14,555 nt of DNA, taken from positions 1 through 14,555 of the forward strand of contig JBIKRY010000101.1 in assembly GCA_044348925.1 (NCBI GenBank), read 5' to 3'. Numbering within the stretch: position 1 is the first letter of the stretch; every line of letters starts with the position of its first letter. Position numbers and translations under genes: made by a program. Below the pieces are notes generated by a model, which saw nothing but the letters and a program-made list of their open reading frames with translations, was not told where the DNA came from and made no database searches. Source of the stretch: JAAFKA01 sp044348925. GTDB lineage: Bacteria > Bacteroidota > Bacteroidia > Cytophagales > Thermoflexibacteraceae. Positions 1-7,108 of the stretch are shown in pieces.

Positions 1-1
1 G

Positions 2-472
2 CCTGATAAAACCAAAACTCCCGACAAAACAGGCAAAACTACCACCAAAACAAGTCCCGAAACTACTCCACTTGATATAACCAAAATAGGAAAAAGTGCT
101 TTGGCGGTAGAATTAGCAGCACGTTTGTCGGACTATTATAACAATCGTGGCTATCTAAAAAATCAATTAAATAAATCGGCAGAGGCATTAAAAGATTTGG
201 ATAAGGCTATAGTTTTAGATTCTACTTTTGCCTATGCTTTTAATAACAGGGCTTTGGTAAAAATGACTTTGAATAAGTTGCCTGAAGCTTTAGCAGATTG
301 TAACAATTCTATACGATTAGACGCACAAAATGCCTTTGCATACCATAATTTGGCGTTAATTTATTGGAAAATGGGCAAAAAAAATGAAGCAATGGAACAA
401 ATAGAAAAGGCATTAAAAATGTTGCCAGAGAATGCAGATTTTATGGCTACAAAAGCAAAAATTACAAAATAA
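2..472 (+). CDS. TPR-repeat protein, C-terminal part (5' end outside window)
   Basis: The reading frame is open from base 2 with no stop, so this is the C-terminal end of a longer protein; the TTG at 101 should not be taken as its start. The first ~30 visible residues are a Lys/Thr/Pro-rich linker with repeated 'PDKT' and 'KT' pairs. After it come about three tetratricopeptide units with the usual A/Y/A/L pattern: 'YYNNRGYLKNQLNKSAEALK', then a unit containing 'AYAFNNRALVKM', then one with 'AYHNLALIYWKMGKKNEA'. TPR arrays bind other proteins; nothing visible points to a specific partner. The gene converges on the PID-CTERM-like gene and ends 10 bp before a strong hairpin. The family assignment is firm, but the role is unknown because the N-terminus is missing. 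Confidence 0.8.
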   Translation, partial: PDKTKTPDKTGKTTTKTSPETTPLDITKIGKSALAVELAARLSDYYNNRGYLKNQLNKSAEALKDLDKAIVLDSTFAYAFNNRALVKMTLNKLPEALADCNNSIRLDAQNAFAYHNLALIYWKMGKKNEAMEQIEKALKMLPENADFMATKAKITK

Positions 473-482
473 ATTAGCTAAA

Positions 483-534
483 AAGGTTTTTAATTTGTCA
501 TTCTAACTTTTGCAGAATGGCAAATTAAAACCTT
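483..534. terminator. Bidirectional hairpin terminator between convergent genes
   Basis: Arms at 483-504 and 514-534 pair over about 21 bp with one bulged T and one G-T type mismatch. They enclose a 9-nt loop (AACTTTTGC). The outer stem is A/T-rich on both sides, so each strand ends in a run of T residues. The position between two converging stop codons (472 and 555) fits a shared terminator. Confidence 0.75.
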
Positions 535-554
535 GTTATTAAATTATCATTCTT

Positions 555-770
555 TTAGTTATTATTTTTTTTGTGCTTATATAATTTTTTTGCTCCGTAT
601 GCTATACCCGCAGCAGCCAACAAACTAACACCACCGTCTATAGGCACATTAGTATCTGCACTTGTGCTAGGGTCTGGTGAAGGTCCCCCACTACCTTGTG
701 CCAAAAGTAACACAGACAAAGCAAAATTTAAAAACAAAACAAAAGCCCAAAATTTTATATTACTTTTCAT
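555..770 (-). CDS. Small secreted protein with PID-CTERM-like sorting tail
   Basis: This 71-aa protein has an N-terminal signal peptide: basic 'KSNIK', a hydrophobic core at residues 7-24, and a likely cleavage near 'LLLAQ'. A short Gly/Pro/Ser/Thr-rich spacer follows (26-42). The C-terminus is tripartite: 'PIDGG' at 43-47, a hydrophobic stretch 'VSLLAAAGIAYGA' at 48-60, and a Lys-rich tail 'KKLYKHKKNNN'. This matches the Bacteroidota PID-CTERM protein-sorting pattern, in which a short motif plus helix plus basic tail is thought to direct processing or anchoring at the envelope. Almost nothing remains between the two signals, so the mature product would be only ~20-30 residues. No sorting enzyme is encoded nearby. 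The role is unknown; the sorting-signal call rests on motif recognition by eye. Confidence 0.7.
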   Translation of the reverse strand: MKSNIKFWAFVLFLNFALSVLLLAQGSGGPSPDPSTSADTNVPIDGGVSLLAAAGIAYGAKKLYKHKKNNN

Positions 771-865
771 ATCTTCATTAATTTTAGAAATAGACAGATA
801 ATACCAATAACATAAACTTCTGTAAACTACAAAAGGTTACAAAAAGTAATTAGCAAACCTTCTGC

Positions 866-893
866 TATAAAGTTATTTTTATAAAGTTATTTT
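866..893. repeat. Perfect 14-bp tandem direct repeat (2 copies)
   Basis: TATAAAGTTATTTT occurs twice head to tail, at 866-879 and 880-893, about 100 bp upstream of the PID-CTERM-like gene. It could be a regulator-binding pair or simple AT-rich slippage; nothing decides between them. Confidence 0.45.
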
Positions 894-1068
894 ATTGACT
901 ATCAAGTAGTTATAATTTTATATAGAGATTTATAAAATATTAATAATCAGTATTTTAACTAATTATGTAGAGAATATCTGTATGACCATAAATTATTTAT
1001 TGTATATTTTTAACATTTTATATTTATTTTTTTATTTTCTCCAATAAGGATAAGCAAATAACTCATGT

Positions 1069-1095
1069 AAATTGCGTAGCAAAGATTTACCCAAG
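1069..1095. repeat. Possible solo arm of the dispersed palindromic repeat
   Basis: The stretch begins AAATTGCGTAGCAAAG and continues TTTACCCAAG. It resembles one arm of the exbB-exbD hairpin (AAATTGTAGCATAGGC...) and the ends of the 3178-3414 element (AAATTGYGTAG). No second arm is present, so it would be a degenerate half copy. The similarity was judged by eye. Confidence 0.3.
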
Positions 1096-1097
1096 AC

Positions 1098-2495
1098 TCA
1101 ATTTTTATGATTTTCCAAAAAAGCCACAATATATACCCTTGCTGCAAATATTAATGCTTGATTAGGTGTATGATTGGTAGGTTTTAATTGGGATAGTAAA
1201 TTAAAGTCTAATTTTTTATTAATTTTAGCCTTCATTTTTGTGCCTTCGGCTTTATAACTTGGATTTTTAGTGGCAATAAATTTTGCTTGTAAAAAATCTT
1301 GTGGGTGTACCAACCATTCCAAACTTCCAACTTTTTTAGGGCTTGCATGATTAATAGTTACCAATATATTGCCATCTTTTAGTGTTTCCACCATTGCCCT
1401 CGTTGCTAAGACTTTTCCTCCCAATTCTTTTTCTATGGTAAGTGCATAGATTTTTTTGTTGCCTGTTGTGGTAGGATTGGTAAAACTATATCGGTATCGC
1501 AAATCTACCACTTTCATTTCCCCTTTCAAATCTTCGTCTGTTTCGGTCAATACCATTTTGGTAACATTGCTTGCGTTGGTATATGCCTCTGTAATTTTAC
1601 TTTCATAATCTTTTTTCAACTCTTCCAATTTTATTATTTCATTGTTGGCACTTATAGAACCTGCCAATTTTTCAAATTTGAGGTCTAAAATCCTATTTTC
1701 CACTCTTTTAGCAGCTTTTTGATACATTACGGCTGCACTTGCGGCATCATCTTGCAACTCAAAAATTAATCCACTAAAAAATAAAGTTGTGTATTGGTTA
1801 TATTTTTCTATCAATTTCTGAAAAATAGTGTGTGCATTTTCCAAATCATTGTTATAAAAAAATTGCAATCCTCGATAACTTTCTCCCAAATCTCCAATAT
1901 TTTCATACGATTGAATTGTTTTTTGCACAAATATTTTAGGGCTTTCTACTACTATTTTTACATTGCTTACAAGATTATTTTCTACGATTGTATCTTTGGG
2001 AGTTAGACGTTTTTGGCAATCCAATGCCATTTTACGGATATATGCCATGTCTGCATAATCTTCCAAAATGATAGTAAAATCTTGCAATGCCCCAATATAT
2101 TTTTTGAGTTTATAGCGTAATTCTCCCCTACGCATACGATATTCGGTGGTAGATTCTATTTGCATTGCTTTGTCATAACTATCCAAAGCTTGTTCATATT
2201 TGCCTTGCCCCTCCAAAGAAAGTGCCTGAAAAAAATAGCCGTCTATGTCTTGATGCAAAGTTAATGCCTTCTCAAATTGTTTGCTTGCTTCGTCTAATTT
2301 ACCATTAAAAAAATAAAATTGCCCAAGATGAAAATAGGCAGCCGAACTATTTGGGTTATTTTGGCTAATTTTTTCTAATGCCATCAAAACATTATTTTGC
2401 TGTGCTACTATTCTATTTGCACTACATACATAGAATAAAATTAGTTGAAATACTAAATTAATTGCATAAAATAGCTTAAATTTCTTCGTTTGCAT
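1098..2495 (-). CDS. Exported TPR protein, 465 aa, function unknown
   Basis: The N-terminus has a signal-peptide layout: 'MQTKKFK', a hydrophobic core at residues 8-25, and a plausible cleavage near 'RIVAQQ' (28-33), so export to the periplasm or envelope is likely. Three clear TPR units follow at about 51-84, 85-116 and 117-148 ('AYFHLGQFYFFNGKLDEA', 'YEQALDSYDKAMQ'). Two weaker TPR-like units lie at 204-265. A short charged, possibly coiled segment (283-305) leads to a C-terminal region of ~150 residues that I cannot assign to a family. The gene is transcribed alone, divergently from the FMN reductase gene, and a perfect 14-bp dyad lies 15 bp upstream of its ATG. The TPR part is certain and the function open; a scaffold role is only an inference from TPR biology. 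Confidence 0.8.
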   Translation of the reverse strand: MQTKKFKLFYAINLVFQLILFYVCSANRIVAQQNNVLMALEKISQNNPNSSAAYFHLGQFYFFNGKLDEASKQFEKALTLHQDIDGYFFQALSLEGQGKYEQALDSYDKAMQIESTTEYRMRRGELRYKLKKYIGALQDFTIILEDYADMAYIRKMALDCQKRLTPKDTIVENNLVSNVKIVVESPKIFVQKTIQSYENIGDLGESYRGLQFFYNNDLENAHTIFQKLIEKYNQYTTLFFSGLIFELQDDAASAAVMYQKAAKRVENRILDLKFEKLAGSISANNEIIKLEELKKDYESKITEAYTNASNVTKMVLTETDEDLKGEMKVVDLRYRYSFTNPTTTGNKKIYALTIEKELGGKVLATRAMVETLKDGNILVTINHASPKKVGSLEWLVHPQDFLQAKFIATKNPSYKAEGTKMKAKINKKLDFNLLSQLKPTNHTPNQALIFAARVYIVAFLENHKN

Positions 2496-2510
2496 AAAAA
2501 TAATAATAGA

Positions 2511-2541
2511 TTTTTGAAATTTATGCTATAAATTTCAAAAA
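2511..2541. promoter_or_regulatory. Perfect 14-bp dyad in divergent intergenic region
   Basis: TTTTTGAAATTTAT (2511-2524) and its exact reverse complement (2528-2541) flank a 3-nt centre, GCT. The dyad sits 15 bp upstream of the minus-strand TPR gene start and 83 bp upstream of the plus-strand reductase gene. It could be an operator for a dimeric regulator or a hairpin in the TPR gene leader. It lacks the position and T-tract order expected of a terminator for either gene. Confidence 0.5.
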
Positions 2542-2624
2542 GCCTAATTAAAAAGTAATTTTATCTCGCAAACTTTTTTAGGATAAATTATGTTATAGAA
2601 ACTTTAAACAATGATTCTAAAAAT

Positions 2625-3173
2625 ATGAAAATTACAATTATTGCAGGTAGCCCACGTCATGAAAGTTTAAGTGCAAGAGTAGCACTACATGTGGAAAAAT
2701 ATTTAGCTACTCAATTTCCTACCCATACTTATACGTTGGTAGATGTGCGTAAATATAACTTACCTTTTGTGCAAAATGTATTTACTTCGTTGGAAAATAC
2801 GCCAACAGAATGGAAACCTTTGGCAGAGATAGTATTTTCATCTGATGCTTTTGTGTTGGTATCTCCCGAATACAATGGCTCCTACTCTCCTGCGATGAAA
2901 AACTTATTAGACCATTTTCCAAAATATTCACGCAAAACTTTTGGCATTGTTACAAGTTCACCAGGGGCTATGGGTGGTATGCGTGCTGCCCAACAAATGT
3001 TGCAGTTGATTGCAGGAATTTCGGGCATAGCTTGTCCCACTATGCTTATTGTGCCTGCTGTAGATAAAAAATTTGCAGAAAATGGCGATTTATTAGACGA
3101 AAGTTTTACAAAAAACGTAAGTGTCTTTGCAAATGAATTTGTGTCATTGGCAGAAGCTATTGCAAAAAAATAA
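2625..3173 (+). CDS. NADPH-dependent FMN reductase family protein
   Basis: This 182-aa protein has the flavodoxin-like fold of the FMN_red family. The N-terminal strand 'KITIIAGSPR' (2-11) leads into the phosphate-binding loop 'GSPRHESLSARVA'. 'VLVSPEYNGSYSPAMKNLLD' (77-96) carries the SPEYNGS motif that holds the flavin ring, and 'FGIVTSSPGAMGGMRAAQQM' (106-125) is the third flavin-side loop. Family members are cytosolic quinone, azo, chromate or FMN reductases using NAD(P)H; the natural substrate cannot be read from the sequence. Length is normal for the family, and the ATG start places the first strand correctly. The gene stands alone on the plus strand, divergent from the TPR gene, and its stop is 4 bp before the palindromic element at 3178. 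Confidence 0.85.
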   Translation: MKITIIAGSPRHESLSARVALHVEKYLATQFPTHTYTLVDVRKYNLPFVQNVFTSLENTPTEWKPLAEIVFSSDAFVLVSPEYNGSYSPAMKNLLDHFPKYSRKTFGIVTSSPGAMGGMRAAQQMLQLIAGISGIACPTMLIVPAVDKKFAENGDLLDESFTKNVSVFANEFVSLAEAIAKK

Positions 3174-3177
3174 TAGA

Positions 3178-3414
3178 TAATCTAAATTGTGTAGTAGTAC
3201 GGAACTCCAGTTCCGTACAGGATTTACCAAATGAAACAAACATTTTAGAGCAAAGTTTACTACAAAAACCTCTGTTTCTACAATTTGTACGGAACAGGAG
3301 TTCCGTACTACTATCATACGGAACAGGAGTTCCGTACTACTATCATACGGAACAGGAGTTCCGTAATACTATCATACGGAACAGAAGTTCCGTACTACTA
3401 CGCAATTTAGATTA
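3178..3414. repeat. 237-bp palindromic repeat element with 40-bp inverted ends
   Basis: The ends 3178-3217 and 3375-3414 are inverted copies of each other with three mismatches in 40 positions. Each end contains a smaller palindrome, TACGGAAC + 4 nt + GTTCCGTA. The right half is a tandem array of a 29-bp unit starting at 3288, 3317, 3346 and 3375; the core is TACGGAACAGGAGTTCCGTA plus CTACTATCA. The left-end copy at 3198 lies in the opposite orientation. A unique stretch (3218-3287) lies between. It has no coding frame of note and no transposase. It resembles REP or MITE-like non-autonomous repeats, and on the plus strand it could also stop transcription leaving the reductase gene. Confidence 0.8.
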
Positions 3415-3436
3415 GATATTAAAAAAAACGTATAAA

Positions 3437-3480
3437 AAAAGTAGCTATGCAATAACTTTACGTTTTACATAGCTACTTTT
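3437..3480 (-). terminator. Intrinsic terminator of infB
   Basis: Perfect 13-bp arms, AAAAGTAGCTATG (3437-3449) and its complement (3468-3480), enclose an 18-nt loop. Read on the minus strand, the stem is followed by a run of seven T residues and then a second T-rich run. It begins 25 bp past the infB stop codon. Confidence 0.85.
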
Positions 3481-3504
3481 ACAAAAATTTAGACACAAAA
3501 CCTA

Positions 3505-6500
3505 TTACAGTTTACGTTTTACCTCTTTTTGTTCAAATACTTCAATCGTATCACCAACCCTAATATCATTAAAGTTTTTGATACCTAAACCGCAATCAAA
3601 TCCAAATTTAACTTCGGCTACGTCATCTTTAAATCGTTTTAAGCTGGTCAATTCGCCACCTTCACCACCACCATAGATAACAATTCCCTCGCGGATAATC
3701 CGTATTTTGGAGTTACGTTTTACAAATCCGTCTGTTACCATACAACCTGCAACCGTACCAACTTTAGAGATTTTAAATACTTCTCTAATATCAATATTTC
3801 CAATAATAACTTCTTCTACTGTTGGTGCTAACATACCTTCCATAGCTGCCTTAATTTCGTTGATAGCATCATAAATAATGGCATAGAAACGAATATCGAT
3901 TTGCTCTTGTTCGGCTAATTTTTTTGCACCTGCCGAAGGTCTTACTTGGAAACCTAACATAATAGCATCAGAAGCTGCTGCTAATAATACGTCTGATTCC
4001 GAAATTTGCCCCACGCCTTTGTGAATTACACGAACTTCGATTTCTTCAGTAGAAAGTTTTAATAACGAATCTGACAACGCCTCTACCGAACCGTCCACAT
4101 CTCCTTTGATAATTACATTCAACTGTTTGAAAGTTCCCAAAGCAATTCTTCGACCTAAATCTGTCAAAGTAGTACGTTTGGTAGTACGAATACTTTGTTC
4201 TCGCAATATTTGTCCACGTTTGGTTGCGATTTCTCGTGCTTCTCTTTCCGATTCCATTACACTAAACTTGTCGCCTGCTTGTGGAGCCCCATTAAAACCA
4301 ACTACTTGTACTGGCACAGATGGTGCTGCAAACTGAATACGTTTTCCTGTATGGTCTGTCATTGCTTTTACTTTTCCGTAGTGTGAGCCTGCCAAAATAG
4401 CATCTCCCACTTTCAGAGTACCTGTTTGTACAAGTACCGTAGTAACATAACCTCTTCCTTTGTCCAAAGCAGCCTCGATAACTGTACCCGATGCTTTTCT
4501 TTTTGGGTTGGCAGTCAATTCCAACAATTCAGCTTCTAACAATACTTTTTCCAACAACTCATCTATATTTAAACCTTTTTTAGCCGAAATCTCTTGGTCT
4601 TGGTATTTTCCGCCCCAACTTTCTACTAAAAAGTTCATTTCTGCTAATTCTTTACGAATTTTTTCGGCATCTGCCCCTGGCTTATCTATTTTATTGAAAG
4701 CAAAGATAATTTTTACGCCTGCATTGTGTGCATGGTTGATAGCCTCGCGTGTTTGTGGCATTACGCTATCATCGGCTGCAATTACAATAATTACAATATC
4801 TGTAACTTTTGCACCTCTTGCACGCATTGCCGTAAAAGCTTCGTGTCCTGGTGTATCCAAAAATGTAATACTTCGCCCGTCTTTTGTTTTTACGTCATAC
4901 GCCCCAATGTGTTGGGTAATACCGCCTGCCTCTTTTTCTACTACTTTTGTTCTACGAATAAAGTCAAGCAAAGACGTTTTACCATGGTCTACGTGTCCCA
5001 TAATCGTAACAATCGGTGCCCTGTGTACCAAATCTTCAGGTGCATCAGGAACTTCTATTTCGTTAATGGCAATTTCTTGGTCTGGAGTAGTAAATTCTAC
5101 AGCAAATCCAAATTCGTCTGCAATAAAAGTAATAGCTTCTGCATCAAGACGTTGATTGATAGCCACGAACATACCAAAAGACAAACACTTAGAAATTACT
5201 TCATTTACGGATACGTCCATTAATGTAGCAAGGTCATTGGTAGAAATAAATTCTGCTACTTTCAAAATAGCATCAGATAATTCCTGCTCATTCGCTAATG
5301 CCTCTTGACGGCGTGCATTGGCAACTTTTTTCTCTCTTTTGTTAAGTCTTCTTTGGCTATTTTTATTTTCACTCAAACGAGCCAAAGTATTTTTGATTTG
5401 TTCTTGTATTTCTTTGTCCGTTACTTCCGCAGGATTTTTCTTTGGTAGTGCAGTATTTGCTGTATTATTTGTGTTTGTACGATTTTGGTTATTGTTACGA
5501 TTTTGGTTATTATTCGTATTATTGTTACGATTTTGGTTATTATTCGTATTGGTATTGTTGCTACGATTTTGGTTATTGTTCGTATTGGTATTGTTGTTAC
5601 GATTTTGGTTATTGTTCGTATTAGTATTGTTGTTACGATTTTGGTTATTGTTCGTATTGGTATTGTTGTTACGATTTTGGTTATTATTCGTATTGGTAGT
5701 ATTCGTATTTGTACCGTTATTTCCTGTACTTGCAGTATTAGTAGTTACGCCATTTTTGTTGCGTATTCTTTTGCGTTTTTTCTTTTTATCCTTATTTGCG
5801 TCATCAGACGAAGCAACAGGTTTTGTTTTGCGTTTTCCACCTTCTACAGGCAACTCTATTTTACCGAGTACTGTCAAACCTTGTAATTTGTCTGCTTTAG
5901 CCTCAATCACAATACCATCAACCGTATTCTCTTTAAAGTCTTGGACAAATTGCTTGTCTTTTTTCTGCGACATCACTTCAGAGACCGTAAAAATTTTGCG
6001 GTTTGTGTCTGCATTTTTGTCATCTATCAATTTATTGTCTGGCAATTCTACTTTTGCTTCCACAATTTTAGGTTTTTGTTCAAATTTACTATCTTTATTT
6101 TCGTTTTGTTTTACGAAACTTTGATTTTTATTTTGAAAAGAATTATTCTGTTGATTTTTATTCGTATTATTTGTTGTATTCTGCTGATTTTTGTTAGAAT
6201 TTTGGTTATTATACGATTTGTTATCGTTAGACTTGTTAGTATTTTGAGATTTATTATGATAGTCTTTGTTCCCAGTCTTGTTAAAATTATTCGAATTACC
6301 CGAATTATTCGAGGTATTGGAATTATTGGACTGGTTATTTTTGCCTTTATTTTCGTTTTTACCTGCATTAAGGTCTATTTTACCTAATACAGTTAAGCCA
6401 GGAAGTTTGTCTTTTACAATTTCCGTTTCTTTTACCTCGCTTGTGTTTACGTTTTTAATAAAGATTTCTTTATCTTCTTTATCTTTTCGTTTGTCCTTAT

Positions 6501-6756
6501 CGTTGTGTTTATCCGATTTTATAATCACATCTTCGTGATTCTTGTTAATATTAATAGCTGAAGCTTCCTTTTTGGTAGCTTGCGAATCTGCAAAGGCTTT
6601 TTGCAATAGATTATATTGCTCTTGAGAGATTTGGAAGTTCGGATTATTTTGCACAACAAATCCTTTCGAGTTAAGATAGTCTGCCACTGTCTTAATCCCT
6701 ACGTTTAGATTTTTGGCTGCTTGTAGCAATCGCCACATTTTTTTGTCATCTGCCAT
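3505..6756 (-). CDS. infB: Translation initiation factor IF-2
   Basis: IF-2 is the cytosolic GTPase that places initiator fMet-tRNA on the 30S subunit and promotes subunit joining. I start it at 6756 (MADDKKMWRLLQ...), giving 1083 aa, because this places the IF2_N helix 'LLQAAKNLNVGIKTVADYL' at the N-terminus as in related proteins. The frame stays open to 6819, but the extra 21 residues are hydrophobic and unlike the family. A first Asn-rich linker spans ~135-220 and a second, built of 12-residue repeats, ~339-438. 'GLTVLGKIDL' and 'GLTVLGKIEL' repeat within the linker region. A second IF2_N-like domain lies at ~489-552. The G domain shows 'GHVDHGKT' (~583), 'GGITQHIGAY', 'DTPGHEAF' (~634), 'NKID' (~686) and 'SAKKG' (~725), followed by domains II, III and the C2 tRNA-binding domain. 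It is monocistronic here, with its own terminator, and is not next to nusA or rimP. Confidence 0.97.
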   Translation of the reverse strand: MADDKKMWRLLQAAKNLNVGIKTVADYLNSKGFVVQNNPNFQISQEQYNLLQKAFADSQATKKEASAININKNHEDVIIKSDKHNDKDKRKDKEDKEIFIKNVNTSEVKETEIVKDKLPGLTVLGKIDLNAGKNENKGKNNQSNNSNTSNNSGNSNNFNKTGNKDYHNKSQNTNKSNDNKSYNNQNSNKNQQNTTNNTNKNQQNNSFQNKNQSFVKQNENKDSKFEQKPKIVEAKVELPDNKLIDDKNADTNRKIFTVSEVMSQKKDKQFVQDFKENTVDGIVIEAKADKLQGLTVLGKIELPVEGGKRKTKPVASSDDANKDKKKKRKRIRNKNGVTTNTASTGNNGTNTNTTNTNNNQNRNNNTNTNNNQNRNNNTNTNNNQNRNNNTNTNNNQNRSNNTNTNNNQNRNNNTNNNQNRNNNQNRTNTNNTANTALPKKNPAEVTDKEIQEQIKNTLARLSENKNSQRRLNKREKKVANARRQEALANEQELSDAILKVAEFISTNDLATLMDVSVNEVISKCLSFGMFVAINQRLDAEAITFIADEFGFAVEFTTPDQEIAINEIEVPDAPEDLVHRAPIVTIMGHVDHGKTSLLDFIRRTKVVEKEAGGITQHIGAYDVKTKDGRSITFLDTPGHEAFTAMRARGAKVTDIVIIVIAADDSVMPQTREAINHAHNAGVKIIFAFNKIDKPGADAEKIRKELAEMNFLVESWGGKYQDQEISAKKGLNIDELLEKVLLEAELLELTANPKRKASGTVIEAALDKGRGYVTTVLVQTGTLKVGDAILAGSHYGKVKAMTDHTGKRIQFAAPSVPVQVVGFNGAPQAGDKFSVMESEREAREIATKRGQILREQSIRTTKRTTLTDLGRRIALGTFKQLNVIIKGDVDGSVEALSDSLLKLSTEEIEVRVIHKGVGQISESDVLLAAASDAIMLGFQVRPSAGAKKLAEQEQIDIRFYAIIYDAINEIKAAMEGMLAPTVEEVIIGNIDIREVFKISKVGTVAGCMVTDGFVKRNSKIRIIREGIVIYGGGEGGELTSLKRFKDDVAEVKFGFDCGLGIKNFNDIRVGDTIEVFEQKEVKRKL
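5479..5706 (-). repeat. In-frame 36-bp tandem repeats in infB (Asn-rich linker)
   Basis: The plus-strand motif ACGATTTTGGTTATT recurs at 5479, 5497, 5527, 5563, 5599, 5635 and 5671. The spacings are 18, 30, 36, 36, 36 and 36 bp, all multiples of three. The encoded unit is 'NNNQNRNNNTNT' with small variations (one N to S). The array is in the disordered linker ahead of the G domain, so changes in copy number would not break the frame. Confidence 0.9.
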
Positions 6757-6844
6757 AATGTATTGGGCGGCAATAAATAGATTGAATATGAAAGAAAAAA
6801 CCGAGTAAAAACTCAACAAGCTTGCCTTACTTATTGGTTTCTAT

Positions 6845-6895
6845 AAACTTTTCATGGATTCATGACTTATATAAGTTTAAAATGTTGAAAAGTTT
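6845..6895 (-). other. Possible structured leader of infB
   Basis: A 10-bp perfect inverted repeat (AAACTTTTCA at 6845-6854, TGAAAAGTTT at 6886-6895) encloses TCATG-GATT-CATGA (6852-6865) and the 10-bp palindrome CTTATATAAG (6866-6875). The first inner hairpin overlaps the outer arm, so the two folds compete. It lies within the predicted infB 5' UTR. This could be a regulatory leader; AT-rich chance pairing is the alternative. Confidence 0.35.
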
Positions 6896-6950
6896 GTCCA
6901 TTGCACGCATAAAATTTCACAAGTTTTGCGGTGCTATTCTAAATTTAGTG

Positions 6951-6958
6951 CAAAGGTA
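6951..6958 (-). promoter_or_regulatory. Bacteroidota-type -7 element upstream of infB
   Basis: On the minus strand the site reads TACCTTTG, an exact match to TAnnTTTG, followed by CA as is common in this phylum. No good TTTG -33 box lies at the usual distance. Transcription from here would give infB a leader of roughly 190 nt. Confidence 0.4.
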
Positions 6959-7108
6959 AAAAATAAAATGTATTTTTCACATTTTATTACACAAAATTAT
7001 AGGTATCTATCAAATATTTTTGTAAATAATTTATCTTTCCAGCTTTTATGCACCAAATATAGGTAATAATGGCAACCTACGGTAAATTATTAGCGAGGCA
7101 ATACATTT

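Larger units (their letters stand above)
771..1097. other. AT-rich intergenic region
   Basis: This gap should hold the promoter of the PID-CTERM-like gene. I found only off-spaced approximations of TAnnTTTG there, at about 828-848. It contains a perfect tandem pair of a 14-bp unit (866-893) and, next to the stop of the 465-aa TPR gene, one arm resembling the palindromic repeats elsewhere in the window (1069-1095). No ORF or RNA gene was seen. Confidence 0.5.
6757..7108. other. infB leader and ald downstream region
   Basis: This gap separates the ald stop from the infB start. It holds a promoter-like site (6951-6958) and, between that site and infB, mutually exclusive short inverted repeats (6845-6895). 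Past the ald stop only a weak 7-bp inverted repeat (TAATAAT around 7064-7070 with 7086-7092) is visible, not a convincing terminator. No ORF was seen. Confidence 0.5.

Noticed and set aside
101..103. TTG as the start of the first TPR gene
   Set aside because: The frame is open to the window edge with a coherent Lys/Thr-rich linker, so the gene starts outside the window.
3288..3403. Regularly spaced palindromic repeat resembling a CRISPR array
   Set aside because: The 29-bp units are directly tandem, with only a 9-bp repeated segment between palindromes; there are no unique spacers and no cas genes.
4460..5155. 231-aa plus-strand frame opposite the IF-2 GTPase domain
   Set aside because: It lies wholly antisense to the conserved G domain, has no recognisable family, and has no promoter or start context.
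5318..6124. Long plus-strand frame rich in Leu, Phe and Val opposite infB
   Set aside because: It is the complement of the Asn-rich repeat region of infB; AAT/AAC codons read backwards give hydrophobic residues. The infB frame has full domain support.
6757..6819. 21-residue upstream extension of IF-2 (MLSFYSV...)
   Set aside because: It is hydrophobic, unlike IF-2 N-termini, and the internal ATG at 6756 begins exactly at the IF2_N domain.
7064..7092. Inverted repeat as an ald terminator
   Set aside because: Only 7 A/T pairs with a 15-nt loop and no T-tract; too weak to call.
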